Notes: generated by a model not told the origin, from the letters alone. Counted from the stretch's first letter, positions 1 to 9,420 are shown. The stretch: 64,000 nucleotides of DNA from Rhodococcus sp. X156 (GCF_004006015.1 NZ_CP034766.1:2203001-2267000); one strand, 5' to 3'. Numbers and translations: made by a program.

Positions 1-1
1 C

Positions 2-178
2 ACCCGCGAGCTGAACCGGCAGGTCGAGCCCGCCGACGTGGTCGACGCCGTCACCACCGCGGTGCTGGCCGCGCTCGAGGGTGCGCTGCCGCTGACCGAG
101 CGGGACCTGCCGCGGCGCCCCCTGCAGGTACCCGGCCTTGACCTGCACCTGGGTTCCCTGGCCAGCAGCCAACCCTGA
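2..178 (+). CDS. lipB: Octanoyltransferase LipB, C-terminal fragment
   Basis: LipB moves octanoate from acyl carrier protein to lipoyl domains, the step before LipA. Only the last 58 codons are in the window; the frame runs in from the left edge and stops with TGA at 176-178. The readable tail starts with TRELNRQVEPADVV and ends LGSLASSQP, and it resembles the C-terminus of mycobacterial LipB (LTAELGRRVTVDEV...LDGVLP). The catalytic Lys and Cys lie outside the window. The presence of lipA about 1 kb downstream on the same strand supports the call. In M. tuberculosis the two are adjacent; here an SDR gene separates them. Confidence 0.75.
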   Translation, partial: TRELNRQVEPADVVDAVTTAVLAALEGALPLTERDLPRRPLQVPGLDLHLGSLASSQP

Positions 179-198
179 TCACAGGGTATGCATAGAGA

Positions 199-1197
199 AT
201 GAACGTTCGAGCGACGCGCCCCACGTGGACCGAGATCGACATGCTGGACCAGAGCGGCCGCACCATCGTGGTGACCGGTGGGACTGGGGCGCTGGGTCTG
301 CGGTCGGCCTGTGCGCTGGCCGAGCGTGGGGGCAAGGTGCTCATCACCGCCCGCAACCCCGAGCGGGGGGCTGCTGCGCTCGAGGAGGTCACCGCCTGCG
401 CCACCGGGCAGCGCCCCGAGCTGGTGCAGCTCGACCTGGGGGACCTCAGCTCGGTGCGCCACGCCGCGGCCGACATCCGCGAGCGCACCGGTGACTCCGT
501 GCACGCGCTGATCAACAACGCCGGCATCATGGCTCCGCCGCTGACCCTCACGGTGGACGGCTTCGAGTCACAGTGGGCCACCAACCACCTGGGCCACGCT
601 GCGCTCACCTGGCTGCTCTACCCCGCGCTGACCGCCACCCAGGGCGCTCGGGTGGTCACCGTCTCCAGCGTCACCGCACGCTTCGCCAAGATCTCCCCGC
701 TGCGACTGGACGCGCAGAGCCGCGGCGCCGACTACAACCCGCAGTCCGCCTACTCCCGCTCCAAGCTGGCCAACCTGCTCTTCGCCTTCGAGCTGCACCG
801 CCGTCTGCGGGTGGATGCCCCGCACGTGCTGAGCGTGGCTGCGCACCCCGGCTTTGCCGCCACCAACCTGGCCAACAGCATGCAGCGCGGCCCGCGCAGC
901 CTCACCGGCCGCGTCACGGAGTTCGGCATCGGCCTGCTGGGCCAGACGCCTCGCCGGGGTGCGCTGCCCCAGCTCTACGCGGCCACCGCGCCCGGAGTGC
1001 TCAGTGGCGAGTACTACGGCCCCTCCGGACTCGGGCAGCTGCGCGGCGCCCCAGAGCTCATCGGGCCCTCCCCCGTCGCCCAGGACGAGCGGCTGGCCAA
1101 GGTGGTGTGGTCGCTCAGCGGGCAGCAGTCCGGCATCGTTCCCGCGCCCAGCCTCATCCACCCGTCGGGACCGTCCAACCGCATCTCGCACGGCTGA
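199..1197 (+). CDS. Short-chain dehydrogenase/reductase (retinol dehydrogenase-like)
   Basis: 332-aa classical SDR, predicted cytosolic NAD(P)-dependent oxidoreductase of unknown substrate. The cofactor loop TGGTGALG is at residues 26-33, NNAG at 106-109, the active-site Ser at 156/157 and the YSRSK catalytic motif at 185-189. The N-terminal stretch [14 protein letters not shown] matches the family pattern WTxxDIPDQSGRT, which favours the ATG at 199 over the internal ATG at 241. No convincing ribosome binding site precedes either. The gene sits between lipB and lipA, an arrangement not seen in M. tuberculosis. The length suits the retinol-dehydrogenase-like branch. Substrate cannot be inferred. 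Confidence 0.85.
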   Translation: MNVRATRPTWTEIDMLDQSGRTIVVTGGTGALGLRSACALAERGGKVLITARNPERGAAALEEVTACATGQRPELVQLDLGDLSSVRHAAADIRERTGDSVHALINNAGIMAPPLTLTVDGFESQWATNHLGHAALTWLLYPALTATQGARVVTVSSVTARFAKISPLRLDAQSRGADYNPQSAYSRSKLANLLFAFELHRRLRVDAPHVLSVAAHPGFAATNLANSMQRGPRSLTGRVTEFGIGLLGQTPRRGALPQLYAATAPGVLSGEYYGPSGLGQLRGAPELIGPSPVAQDERLAKVVWSLSGQQSGIVPAPSLIHPSGPSNRISHG

Positions 1198-1243
1198 CTC
1201 GCCGCCCCAGGGGTGTCCGTTCGCCGGGCGTAGGATCCGGGAC

Positions 1244-2245
1244 GTGACTGTGGCACCAGAGGGACGCAAGCTTCTCCGCATCGAGACCCGCAACGCCGAG
1301 ACGCCGATCGAGCGCAAGCCGAGCTGGATCCGCACCACCGCGAAGATGGGCCCCCAGTTCACCGAGCTCAAGGGCCTGGTGAAGCGGGAGGGCCTGCACA
1401 CGGTGTGCGAGGAGGCGGGCTGTCCCAACATCTACGAGTGCTGGGAAGACCGCGAGGCGACCTTCCTGATCGGCGGCGAGCAGTGCACCCGCCGCTGCGA
1501 CTTCTGCCAGATCGACACCGGCAAGCCCGCCGCGCTCGACCGCGACGAGCCGCGCCGGGTGGCCGAGAGCGTGCAGGCGATGGGCCTGCGCTACTCCACC
1601 ATCACCGGCGTCGCCCGCGACGACCTGCCCGACGGCGGTGCGTGGCTGTACGCCGAGACCGTCCGCCGCATCCACCACCTCAACCCGGACACCGGCGTGG
1701 AGCTGCTCATCCCTGACTTCACCGCCCAGCCCGACCAGCTGGCCGAGGTCTTCTCCTCCCGCCCGGAGGTGCTGGCCCACAACGTGGAGACCGTGCCCCG
1801 GATCTTCAAGCGGATCCGTCCCGCCTTCCGCTACCAGCGCTCGCTGGACGTCATCACCGCCGCCCGCGAGGACGGCCTGGTCACCAAGTCCAACCTGATC
1901 CTGGGCATGGGCGAGACCTTCGACGAGGTGATCGAGGCGATGTCGGACCTGCAGCAGGCCGGCTGCGAGATCCTCACCATCACCCAGTACCTGCGGCCCA
2001 GCCCGCTGCACCACCCCGTGGACCGCTGGGTCAAGCCGGAGGAGTTCATCGCTCACTCCGAGGCGGCCACCGCCATGGGCTTCTCCGCCGTGATGTCCGG
2101 GCCGCTGGTGCGCTCCAGCTACCGCGCCGGACGGCTGTTCACCCAGGCCGTCACCCACCGGGGCGACGCCGTGCCGGAGAACCTGCGCCACCTCGCCGAG
2201 GCCGGCACGGCCCGCCAGGAGGCCAGCGCGCTGCTCGCGCGCTGA
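1244..2245 (+). CDS. lipA: Lipoyl synthase LipA
   Basis: Radical-SAM enzyme that inserts two sulfurs into octanoyl-lysine on E2 and GcvH proteins. The 333-aa frame has the auxiliary-cluster cysteines C55, C60 and C66 ([12 protein letters not shown]) and the radical-SAM triad C81-x3-C85-x2-C88 (CTRRCDFC). The RSSYRAG motif lies near the C-terminus. The GTG start at 1244 gives [17 protein letters not shown], which aligns with MSVAAEGRRLLRLEVRN of the M. tuberculosis protein; the much longer open frame upstream overlaps the SDR gene and is not coding. The product would serve the pyruvate dehydrogenase complex whose E1 (aceE) is at the other end of the window. Confidence 0.97.
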   Translation: MTVAPEGRKLLRIETRNAETPIERKPSWIRTTAKMGPQFTELKGLVKREGLHTVCEEAGCPNIYECWEDREATFLIGGEQCTRRCDFCQIDTGKPAALDRDEPRRVAESVQAMGLRYSTITGVARDDLPDGGAWLYAETVRRIHHLNPDTGVELLIPDFTAQPDQLAEVFSSRPEVLAHNVETVPRIFKRIRPAFRYQRSLDVITAAREDGLVTKSNLILGMGETFDEVIEAMSDLQQAGCEILTITQYLRPSPLHHPVDRWVKPEEFIAHSEAATAMGFSAVMSGPLVRSSYRAGRLFTQAVTHRGDAVPENLRHLAEAGTARQEASALLAR

Positions 2246-2297
2246 CTCCGGGCCACCGGCGGCGAGCGGAGGGTGCCTCCGCCGTATCCTGGGAGGC

Positions 2298-3035
2298 ATG
2301 GCGAAGGGCAAGCCCGACAAGGCGGCAAAAGCAGAGGCTCGGCGCGTGCGCAAGCAGGCGTCGAAGGAGCGTCGTGGCCAGATGTGGCAGGCGTTCCAGA
2401 TGCAGCGCAAGGAGGACAAGGCGCTGCTGCCGATCCTGGTGGGCACCGTGGTGCTCACCACCCTGGTGCTCTTCGGGCTCGGCTACCTCATCGGCATCCA
2501 GTGGCTCACGCTGCCGTTCGGCCTCGTCATGGGTGTGCTCATCGCGTTCGTCGTGTTCGGCCGCCGCCTGCAGCGCAGCGTCTACACCAAGGCTGAGGGC
2601 CAGCCCGGTGCCGCCGGGTGGGCGCTGGAGAACATGCGTGGCGCGTGGCGGGTCAAGTCCGCCGTCGCTGCCACCACCCAGTTCGACGCCGTGCACCGCG
2701 TGGTCGGGCGTCCCGGCGTCATCCTGGTCGCCGAGGGTGCCCCGCACCGGGTGAAGGGCCTGCTGGCGCAGGAGAAGAAGAAGGTCGCCCGCCTGGTCGG
2801 CGACACCCCCATCTACGACATCGTGGTGGGCAACGAGGAGGGCCAGGTTCCGCTGAGCAAGCTGCAGCGGCACGTGGCCAAGCTGCCTCGCAACATCGAC
2901 ACCAAGCGGATGGACACCATCGACTCCCGGCTGTCGGCACTGAGCTCGCGCGGCGGTGGCCCGGCCATCCCCAAGGGCCCCAACCCCGCCGGCGCCAAGA
3001 TCCGCAACCCGCAGCGCACCGCCCGCCGCCGCTAG
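2298..3035 (+). CDS. DUF4191 membrane protein (Rv2219-like)
   Basis: 245-aa integral membrane protein of unknown function, conserved next to lipA in Mycobacteriales (Rv2219 in M. tuberculosis, about 250 aa). A very basic N-terminus (residues 1-40, many Lys/Arg) precedes two hydrophobic helices at about 44-66 and 70-88, followed by a long cytosolic domain with a basic C-terminal tail. The ATG at 2298 lies 52 nt after the lipA stop, so co-transcription with lipA is likely. The name rests on composition, length and position; no catalytic motif is visible. Confidence 0.85.
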   Translation: MAKGKPDKAAKAEARRVRKQASKERRGQMWQAFQMQRKEDKALLPILVGTVVLTTLVLFGLGYLIGIQWLTLPFGLVMGVLIAFVVFGRRLQRSVYTKAEGQPGAAGWALENMRGAWRVKSAVAATTQFDAVHRVVGRPGVILVAEGAPHRVKGLLAQEKKKVARLVGDTPIYDIVVGNEEGQVPLSKLQRHVAKLPRNIDTKRMDTIDSRLSALSSRGGGPAIPKGPNPAGAKIRNPQRTARRR

Positions 3036-3069
3036 GACACCCGGGTGCCGGGGCCCGGTCAGCGCGGGA

Positions 3070-3522
3070 TCAGCGGGAGCGGATCACGGCGGTGCTGGTG
3101 AGCCGGTCCTGCACGCCGCGGCCGTCGCCGTCGGTGAACAGCGCCGGCAGCACGAGCCCCACCAGGGCGACGCGCACGACGGAGCGCCACAGCCCCACCG
3201 GCGCCTCCCGGTCGACGCGGGCCACCCCGATGCCCACGGCGGCCTGGCCGGGCGTCATCGAGAACAAGGCCACCGAGATGATCGACACAACCGCCCAGAC
3301 GGCCAAGTTCCAGGACATCGAACCGATCGCCGCGGCGACCACCGTGGCGATGGCCCAGTCGATGGCCAGCCCCCCGGCCCGACGGCCCACGGTGGCCAGC
3401 GCACGTGGCCCAGTCTCGGGCAGCCCCAAGCGTTCTCCCCGGTAGCGTGCGGGCTTGCCGTCGGCTCCCATGGGCAGCCCCGCTGCCGATCCGGACAGCC
3501 AGGAACCGGTAATTCGTGCCAT
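3070..3522 (-). CDS. RDD family membrane protein
   Basis: 150-aa protein of the RDD family: a short soluble N-terminus, then a conserved Arg/Asp membrane domain starting GRRAGGLAIDWAIA at about residue 47, a second helix around 70-90 (VWAVVSIISVALF) and a third after VALVGLVLPALF. The position between the DUF4191 gene and glnA1 corresponds to Rv2219A of M. tuberculosis. It is convergent with the DUF4191 gene and divergent from glnA1, so its promoter shares the 3523-3695 interval with the glnA1 control region. Function is unknown; some RDD proteins elsewhere have been proposed to be ion transporters. Confidence 0.85.
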   Translation of the reverse strand: MARITGSWLSGSAAGLPMGADGKPARYRGERLGLPETGPRALATVGRRAGGLAIDWAIATVVAAAIGSMSWNLAVWAVVSIISVALFSMTPGQAAVGIGVARVDREAPVGLWRSVVRVALVGLVLPALFTDGDGRGVQDRLTSTAVIRSR

Positions 3523-3580
3523 GCGGTCCAGGGTAGGCGGGCCCGCACGGGGCAGGGACCACCCCTCCCGCCCCGTCCCC

Positions 3581-3618
3581 GTAACATTGGCGAAACATAC
3601 GGTTGACTACCGGGCAAC
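3581..3618 (+). promoter_or_regulatory. Tandem GlnR box upstream of glnA1
   Basis: The sequence reads GTAAC-n6-GAAAC-n6-TTGAC-n6-GCAAC, with the four half-elements at 3581-3585, 3592-3596, 3603-3607 and 3614-3618. This is the actinobacterial GlnR double-box pattern gTnAC-n6-GaAAC-n6-GTnAC-n6-GaAAC with exact spacing; only the last half-site deviates (GCAAC). The second box overlaps the candidate -35 hexamer. Nitrogen control of glnA1 by GlnR is established in mycobacteria and Streptomyces; application here is inference from the site. Confidence 0.8.
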
Positions 3619-3632
3619 AAGGCCTGTTTACA
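3603..3632 (+). promoter_or_regulatory. Candidate glnA1 promoter
   Basis: TTGACT (3603-3608), an 18-nt spacer and TTTACA (3627-3632) form a plausible SigA-type promoter 64 nt before the glnA1 start. The -35 element is embedded in the GlnR tandem box, so a bound regulator would contact or compete with RNA polymerase there. Confidence 0.45.
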
Positions 3633-3695
3633 GTCAGAGCCCGTTGCAAACCCGCACGCTCTTGCCGCGCGGGACCGAGCGAAGGAGCCACTAGG

Positions 3696-5129
3696 TTGTT
3701 CAAAAATTCTGAAGAGGTCCTGAAGTACCTGGCTGACGAGGACATCGAGTACGTCGACATCAGGTTCTGTGACCTGCCCGGCGTGATGCAGCACTTCACC
3801 GTGCCGGCCAAGGCCTTCACCCAGGACGTCTTCGACGACGGCCTCGCCTTCGACGGCTCCTCGGTGCGTGGATTCCAGTCCATCCACGAGTCCGACATGA
3901 TGCTGCTGCCCGACCCGGCGACGGCGCACCTGGACCCGTTCCGTGCCGCCAAGACGCTGAACATGAGCTTCTTCGTGCACGACCCGTTCACCCGCGAGTC
4001 CTACAGCCGCGATCCCCGCAACGTCGCCCGCAAGGCCGAGGAGTACCTGGCCAGCACCGGCATCGCCGACACCTGCTTCTTCGGGGCCGAGGCCGAGTTC
4101 TACATCTTCGACTCGGTCACCTTCGACTCCCAGCCCAACGGCACGTTCTACAAGCTCGACGCCGAGGCGGGCTGGTGGAACACCGGCCGCGAGAACGAGC
4201 TGGACGGTTCCCCCAACCTGGGGCACAAGACCCGCTACAAGGGTGGCTACTTCCCCGTGGCCCCGGCCGACCACTACGTCGACCTGCGCGACACGATGTC
4301 CACCAACCTGCAGAACGCCGGCTTCGAGCTGGAGCGCCTGCACAGCGAGGTGGGCTCCGGCGGCCAGGCCGAGATCAACTACAAGTTCAACACCCTGCTG
4401 CACGCAGCCGACGACGTGATGCGCTTCAAGTACATCATCAAGAACACCGCCAAGGCCGCGGGCAAGACGGTGACGTTCATGCCCAAGCCGCTCTTCGGTG
4501 ACAACGGCTCCGGCATGCACTGCCACCAGTCGCTGTGGAAGGACGGCGTGCCGCTGTTCCACGACGAGGCCGGCTACGCGGGCCTGTCCGACGTCGCCCG
4601 GCACTACATCGGCGGCATCCTGCACCACGCCCCGAGCCTGCTGGCGTTCACCAACCCGACGGTGAACTCCTACCACCGCCTGGTGCCGGGCTACGAGGCG
4701 CCGATCAACCTGGTGTACTCCCAGCGCAACCGCTCGGCGTGTGTCCGCATCCCGATCACGGGCAACAACCCCAAGGCCAAGCGCATCGAGTTCCGCTCCC
4801 CCGACTCCTCGGGCAACCCGTACCTGGCCTTCGCCGCCATGATGATGGCTGGCCTGGACGGGGTGAAGAACAAGATCGAGCCCGCCGCCCCGGTGGACAA
4901 GGACCTCTACGAGCTGCCGCCCGAGGAGGCCAAGGACATCGCGCAGGCTCCGACCTCGCTGCCCGCCGTGATCGACCGCCTCGAGGCCGACCACGACTAC
5001 CTGCTCGAGGGTGGTGTCTTCACGCCCGACCTCATCGAGACCTGGATCGAGATGAAGCGCACCAACGAGATCGACCCCGTCCGGCTGCGCCCGCACCCGT
5101 ACGAGTTCTCCCTGTACTACGACTGCTGA
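3696..5129 (+). CDS. glnA: Glutamine synthetase type I, GlnA1
   Basis: Main ammonium-assimilating glutamine synthetase (glutamate + NH3 + ATP to glutamine), a cytosolic dodecamer. The 477-aa frame covers the full GSI-beta length, with [23 protein letters not shown]-type metal and ATP motifs, NRSACVRIP and the adenylylation loop [11 protein letters not shown], whose Tyr is the target of GlnE (encoded further along the window). The start is a TTG at 3696 giving (M)[14 protein letters not shown], the usual N-terminus; AAGGAG at 3682-3687 is well placed. An open frame extending upstream to 3603 runs through the promoter and is rejected. Expression is probably under GlnR. Confidence 0.97.
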   Translation: MFKNSEEVLKYLADEDIEYVDIRFCDLPGVMQHFTVPAKAFTQDVFDDGLAFDGSSVRGFQSIHESDMMLLPDPATAHLDPFRAAKTLNMSFFVHDPFTRESYSRDPRNVARKAEEYLASTGIADTCFFGAEAEFYIFDSVTFDSQPNGTFYKLDAEAGWWNTGRENELDGSPNLGHKTRYKGGYFPVAPADHYVDLRDTMSTNLQNAGFELERLHSEVGSGGQAEINYKFNTLLHAADDVMRFKYIIKNTAKAAGKTVTFMPKPLFGDNGSGMHCHQSLWKDGVPLFHDEAGYAGLSDVARHYIGGILHHAPSLLAFTNPTVNSYHRLVPGYEAPINLVYSQRNRSACVRIPITGNNPKAKRIEFRSPDSSGNPYLAFAAMMMAGLDGVKNKIEPAAPVDKDLYELPPEEAKDIAQAPTSLPAVIDRLEADHDYLLEGGVFTPDLIETWIEMKRTNEIDPVRLRPHPYEFSLYYDC

Positions 5130-5147
5130 GCACCTGAGCTGATCGAC

Positions 5148-5181
5148 CGAGAGCCCGCACCAGTCCTGGTGCGGGCTCTCG
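5148..5181 (+). terminator. Terminator after glnA1
   Basis: Perfect 16-nt inverted repeat, CGAGAGCCCGCACCAG at 5148-5163 and its complement at 5166-5181, with almost no loop. It begins 18 nt after the glnA1 stop. There is no U tract, as is common for actinobacterial terminators. Confidence 0.85.
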
Positions 5182-5208
5182 GCGTTGGTGTGCGTGGAGG
5201 GTGGCGCG

Positions 5209-5694
5209 ATGTTCTCGACGGCGGGACTGCTGATCGGGGTGGCCGTGCTCGGCCCGAGCCTGCTGCTCCTGGTCGCACCGCCCCAGGAGGGCCTGGCGGC
5301 ACTGGGTGCGGGCACCACCACCACCGACCGGGTGCTCACCGTGCTGGAGCGGCTGGGCCAGGCGGGGGTGCTGGTGGCGCTGGTGCTGTCCGGCGACCGG
5401 TACTCCGCGCCGCTGGACGGCTGGTTCGCCGTGGGCGCGGCGCTGCTGGCCGGCTACTACGCGCTGTGGCTGCGGTACCTGCTGCGCGGACGGCACCTGG
5501 CGCTGCTGTTCGGCCCGCTCGCCGGGGTGCCGGTGCCGCTGGCGGTGCTGCCGGTGCTTGCCCTGGGCTGCGCAGCGGCGTGGGGTCGCTCGGTGTGGCT
5601 GGGCACAGCCGTGGTGGTGCTGGCGGCCGGGCACTGGCCCACCAGCTGGCGCACCTGGCGGCGGCTCGAGCAGCCGACCGCCGCCTCGGCGTGA
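5209..5694 (+). CDS. Small polytopic membrane protein, unknown function
   Basis: 161-aa hydrophobic protein with four to five predicted membrane helices (about residues 2-22, 45-62, 70-88, 98-125 and 128-145), separated by short Arg-rich loops. No catalytic or family motif is recognised. The ATG at 5209 is chosen because GTGGAGGG at 5194-5201 is a good ribosome binding site at 7-nt spacing; a GTG at 5185 in the same frame falls just after the glnA1 terminator and lacks one. The gene lies 27 nt past that terminator and is convergent with hmuV, 4 nt away. It may be an isolated transcript. Confidence 0.65.
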   Translation: MFSTAGLLIGVAVLGPSLLLLVAPPQEGLAALGAGTTTTDRVLTVLERLGQAGVLVALVLSGDRYSAPLDGWFAVGAALLAGYYALWLRYLLRGRHLALLFGPLAGVPVPLAVLPVLALGCAAAWGRSVWLGTAVVVLAAGHWPTSWRTWRRLEQPTAASA

Positions 5695-5698
5695 GCTC

Positions 5699-6529
5699 CT
5701 AGCCGCGGGTGGGCACCACGATGGGCACCTGGGTGCGGGGATGGCGGATGACGTCGATGGACACCCCGTAGAGCTCGGAGAGCAGGTCGGGGCGCAGCAC
5801 CTCCTCGGGGCTGCCACAGCCCACCACCCGCCCGTCACCGAGCACCACCACGCGGTCGGCGTGCACCGCGGCCGCGGACAGGTCGTGCAGCACCACCACC
5901 ACGGCGCAGCCCTGCTCGGCGCGGCGGCGCATCAGGTCCATCACCGCCTCCTGGTGGCCGATGTCCAGCGCCGCGGTGGGCTCGTCCAGCAGCAGCACCT
6001 GGGTGTCCTGGGCCAGCACCCGGGCCAGCGCCACCCGGGCGCGCTCGCCGCCGGAGAGCTCGGTGAACCGGCGCTGGTCGAGGTGGGCGACGTCGGCTGC
6101 GGCCATCGACGCGGCGATGATGCGCTCGTCGTCAGCGGGCATGCTGGTCGCCGCCCAGGGGTGGCGCCCCATCGCCACCACCTCGTGGGCGCTGAAGGGA
6201 AAGCCCACCCCGTGCTGCTGCGGCAGCACCGCGCGGCGCCGGGCCCGCTCCCCGTCGGAGAACTGGCTGAGCGCGCGCTGGTGCAGCCGCACGGCGCCGG
6301 CTGCGGGTGCCACGTCGCCGGCGAGCACGCCGAGGGCGGTGGACTTGCCCGCCCCGTTGGGACCCACCAGCACCAGCACCTCCCCGGCCCGCACCTGCAC
6401 CGTGAAGTCGTCCAGCACGGTGCGCCCCCCGCGGCGCACCACCACCCCGGCGCAGCTGAGCAGTGGGGTCCCGGCCGGCGCGGTCGCCGGTGCACCCTCG
6501 GGGGCACGCCCGAACGGCAGGCGCATCAC
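5699..6529 (-). CDS. hmuV: Haemin ABC transporter ATP-binding protein HmuV
   Basis: 276-aa ATPase of the haem importer, energising HmuU. Walker A GPNGAGKST, the Q-loop region VLPQQHG, signature LSGGERARV, Walker B VLLLDEPTAALD and the switch His in VLHDLS are all present. The spacing PFSAHEVVAMGRHPW after the Q-loop is typical of HmuV/FepC ATPases. It is the last gene of the hmuO-T-U-V operon and overlaps hmuU by 4 nt (ATGA), so translation is coupled. Expected iron control comes through the IdeR boxes at 9421-9459. A shorter start after residue 20 is possible because the first residues are poorly conserved in character. Confidence 0.93.
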   Translation of the reverse strand: MMRLPFGRAPEGAPATAPAGTPLLSCAGVVVRRGGRTVLDDFTVQVRAGEVLVLVGPNGAGKSTALGVLAGDVAPAAGAVRLHQRALSQFSDGERARRRAVLPQQHGVGFPFSAHEVVAMGRHPWAATSMPADDERIIAASMAAADVAHLDQRRFTELSGGERARVALARVLAQDTQVLLLDEPTAALDIGHQEAVMDLMRRRAEQGCAVVVVLHDLSAAAVHADRVVVLGDGRVVGCGSPEEVLRPDLLSELYGVSIDVIRHPRTQVPIVVPTRG

Positions 6530-7659
6530 GACCAGCCGCCCTGGCGAGCACGGGTACGCAGGATCAGCACGAAGAACACCGGACCGCCCACCAGCGCGGT
6601 GAGCATGCCCAGCGGGAGGTCAGCGTTGTGCACCAGGGTGCGGGCGCCCATGTCGGCCACCAGCAGCACCAGGGCACCGGCGACCGCGCTGGCGGGCACC
6701 AGCAGCCGGTGGCCGGGGCCGACCAGCATGCGCACCGCGTGCGGCACCACCAGGCCGACGAAGGCGATGATGCCGGTGAACGCCACGGCGGCGGCCACCA
6801 GCAGCGCGACCAGGGCGACCACGGACAGCCGCAGCCGCTCCACGTTCACGCCGAGGTGGCGCGCGGGGGCCTCCCCCAGGGCCAGCAGGTCCAGCTGGTG
6901 CGACAGCAGCACGGCTCCGAGAGCTCCGAGCACGATGGGTCCGGTGGCGAGGGCCACCGCCTCCCAGGTGGCGCTGCCCAGGGTGCCCAGCTGCCAGAAC
7001 ACGATCTGGTCGCGGGCGGTGGGTGAGCTGATGTAGGTGAACAGCGCGATCAGTCCGCCGGCGACGGCGTTGATGGCCACGCCCGCCAGCACCAGCGTGA
7101 TCACGTCGGTGCGCTGGTGGGAGCGCGCCATCGCGTAGACCAGCATGGTGGTGAGCAGGCCACCGACGAAGGCGGCGCCGGCCACGCCCCACACCGCGGT
7201 GCCGGCGCCGCCGATGACGATGGCGGCACTGGCACCCACCGCCGCACCGGAGGACACCCCGATGACGCCGGGCTCGGCCAGGGGGTTGGCGAAGGCGCCC
7301 TGCAGCAGGGCCCCCGCGCAGCCCAGCGCCGCCCCGACCAGCAGCCCCAGCGCCACCCGCGGGAAGCGGACGTGCCAGAGGGTGTCGGTGGCCGCCGGGT
7401 GGGCGGGGCTGTCCAGCCAGTCCAGGCCCACCCCGTGCAGCAGCACGCCGAGCACCTCGGTGGGCGAGGTGGGGACCTGCCCGATGCAGGCGGCGAGGAT
7501 GGCCGCGGCCACCGTGGCCAGCACCAGGACAGGCAGCAGCGTGCGGCGCAGCGTGGGCTGCAGCCGCCCGCGGCGGGACCCGCCGCGCGCCGGCGTGGCC
7601 GGCACGGTGGCCGGTGCGGCCTCCCCCACGCGCTGCGGACGCACCCTCTGGGTCGTCAC
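6526..7659 (-). CDS. hmuU: Haemin ABC transporter permease HmuU
   Basis: 377-aa FecCD-family permease with about ten membrane helices. An Arg-rich cytosolic N-terminus of roughly 40 residues is followed by the first helix (LPVLVLATVAAAILAACIG). Family landmarks are RFPRVALGLLVGAALG, GAFANPLAEPGVIGVSSGA and the late GLVVPHAVRMLVGPGHR. It forms the transmembrane channel for haem delivered by HmuT. It overlaps hmuT by 4 nt at its start and hmuV by 4 nt at its end. Confidence 0.93.
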   Translation of the reverse strand: MTTQRVRPQRVGEAAPATVPATPARGGSRRGRLQPTLRRTLLPVLVLATVAAAILAACIGQVPTSPTEVLGVLLHGVGLDWLDSPAHPAATDTLWHVRFPRVALGLLVGAALGCAGALLQGAFANPLAEPGVIGVSSGAAVGASAAIVIGGAGTAVWGVAGAAFVGGLLTTMLVYAMARSHQRTDVITLVLAGVAINAVAGGLIALFTYISSPTARDQIVFWQLGTLGSATWEAVALATGPIVLGALGAVLLSHQLDLLALGEAPARHLGVNVERLRLSVVALVALLVAAAVAFTGIIAFVGLVVPHAVRMLVGPGHRLLVPASAVAGALVLLVADMGARTLVHNADLPLGMLTALVGGPVFFVLILRTRARQGGWS

Positions 7660-8705
7660 TGTCCGGCGCTGCGGTGCACTGCCTCGCCCAGCGCCCGGAT
7701 GACGTCACCGGTGTCGGCGCCGAAGCTGAGCAGGTCGGTGTCGTCCATGACCACCACGCGCCGGTTCTGCCCGGCCGGGGTCTGGGCGATGCCCGGCACC
7801 TGCAGCAGGCCGTCGATGCCGCCCACCGACTCCAGCCCGTGCGTCATCAGCAGCAGCACGTCCGGCTTCGCCACGATCAGCGCCTCGGGGGTGATGGGGG
7901 TGTAGGCGGTGCCGAGGCCGGAGTCCACCCCGGCGTCGACCTCGCCGATCGCGGCGATCAGCTCGTCGGCCCCGGAGCCCTTGCCGCCCATCATCGCCAC
8001 CGAGGTGCCGCGCAGGTACAGGAACGCCACCCGCTCCCCCGTGGCGCGCTGGCGGGCCTGGGCGGTCGCGTCGGTGATGGCGGTGGCGGCGTGCTCGGCG
8101 AGCTGGCGGCCCTGGTCGGGAACGCCCAGCGCCGTCCCGACCGCGGCCACGAGCCCGCCTACGCCCGCGACCGTCCGGTCACCGGGGAAGGTCACCACCG
8201 GGATGCCCGCGTCACGCAGCTGCTGCACGGCCGAGCGAGGGCCGATGCTGCCGTCGGTGAGCACCACGGTGGGTCGCAGGCCCAGCACGGCCTCGGCGTT
8301 GAGCTGGTGGCCGCCGGGGGTGATCACCGGCAGGTCGTGCACCTCGGGGAAGTCGGTGGCCAGGTCGCGGCCCACCAGCCGCTCCCCCAGGCCGAGCGCG
8401 AACACCGTCTGCCCCAGGGTGCCGTTGCGGTCCACGGCGACGATGCGATCGGCCGAGGTGACGGTGACCGGGCTGCCGTCGGCCGAGGCCACCGTCACCG
8501 GCAGCGTCGGCGCAGCTGTGGTGGCGACGATGCGTGGTGACTCCTGGGCCAGCGTCGCCGTGACCGGTGCGGAGGAGGAGGAGGCGGTGTCCCCGGCCGC
8601 CGAGCAGCCGGCCAGCACGGCGCCGGTCAGCAGCACGACGGCGACTGCTCGGAGGGGCCGGGAACGGACCCGGGCGGGGCTGGTGCGGTGCACGGCCGAG
8701 CTCAC
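7656..8705 (-). CDS. hmuT: Haemin-binding lipoprotein HmuT
   Basis: 349-aa substrate-binding lipoprotein of the haem importer. The N-terminus has a twin-basic stretch, a hydrophobic core and a lipobox LAGC at about residue 33, then a Ser-rich linker. The mature part has the two-lobe BtuF/HmuT pattern: RIVAVDRNGTLGQTVFALGLG, then AVLGLRPTVVLTDGSIG and TPEALIVAKPDVLLLM. It sits between the haem oxygenase and permease genes with 4-nt overlaps on both sides. Haem rather than a siderophore is inferred from the adjacent haem oxygenase. Confidence 0.92.
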   Translation of the reverse strand: MSSAVHRTSPARVRSRPLRAVAVVLLTGAVLAGCSAAGDTASSSSAPVTATLAQESPRIVATTAAPTLPVTVASADGSPVTVTSADRIVAVDRNGTLGQTVFALGLGERLVGRDLATDFPEVHDLPVITPGGHQLNAEAVLGLRPTVVLTDGSIGPRSAVQQLRDAGIPVVTFPGDRTVAGVGGLVAAVGTALGVPDQGRQLAEHAATAITDATAQARQRATGERVAFLYLRGTSVAMMGGKGSGADELIAAIGEVDAGVDSGLGTAYTPITPEALIVAKPDVLLLMTHGLESVGGIDGLLQVPGIAQTPAGQNRRVVVMDDTDLLSFGADTGDVIRALGEAVHRSAGQ

Positions 8706-9358
8706 CGGGTGGCGGGGTGGCCGCCGACGTGGGCGTCGAGGTCCACGAAGAGCGCCTGGTTGAGCCCGAACGCCACGATCGCCTCCGCCACCACGCGCTG
8801 CGCACCGTCCTCGTCCACGTCCAGCGCGTCGAGCTTGGCCCGGTAGGCGTCCTTGTACGGCTTGGTCTTCGGGATCAGCGGGAAGTCGTAGAACTCCAGG
8901 CCCTCGTGCGTCAGACCCAGGTGTTCCTGCAGCTTGCGGCGCATGATCTGTCCACCCGAGAGATCGCCGAGGTAGCGGGTGTAGTGGTGCGCCACGAAGG
9001 CCAGCGGGTCCTTCGCCGCCACCGTCTCCAGCCGGTCGACGTAGGCCGAGGTCGCCGCCAGCGGGGTGACCGCCGCGCGCCAGCCAGGCTCCCCGAAGAG
9101 GTGGTCGAGGTCGCGCTCGAGAGCCGCCAGCCGCAGCAGTGCCTGGTCCACGAAGACCCCGGCGAGCGGGTCGTCGGCCAGTCGCTCACCGGCCCGCTCC
9201 AGCGCCCGGTAGAGGAACCAGGACTGCACCAGCAGCTCGCGGTAGTCCGCCTGGCTGAGGTGTCCCTCCACCAGGTTGGTGACGAAGTCCTGGCTCTCGG
9301 CCTGCTCGTGGACGGCCCGGGTCTCGTCCTTGAGCCGAGCGGCGAGGGACTGGGTCAT
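8702..9358 (-). CDS. hmuO: Haem oxygenase HmuO
   Basis: 218-aa biliverdin-producing haem oxygenase, which opens haem to release iron, biliverdin and CO. The proximal haem ligand is His17 in TRAVHEQAES, and the distal-helix glycine motif GDLSGGQ occurs near residue 130, followed by the basic RRKLQEHLG. Length agrees with Corynebacterium HmuO. It is the first gene of an operon that imports haem and degrades it in the cytosol, with a 4-nt overlap into hmuT. The IdeR/DtxR boxes about 60-100 nt upstream predict derepression when iron is scarce. Confidence 0.95.
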   Translation of the reverse strand: MTQSLAARLKDETRAVHEQAESQDFVTNLVEGHLSQADYRELLVQSWFLYRALERAGERLADDPLAGVFVDQALLRLAALERDLDHLFGEPGWRAAVTPLAATSAYVDRLETVAAKDPLAFVAHHYTRYLGDLSGGQIMRRKLQEHLGLTHEGLEFYDFPLIPKTKPYKDAYRAKLDALDVDEDGAQRVVAEAIVAFGLNQALFVDLDAHVGGHPATR

Positions 9359-9420
9359 GGCGGTCTCCCTTGAGTCAGCGCCAGGCGAGCGACGACCGCC
9401 GGCCCCGGTGCCAGAGTGAT

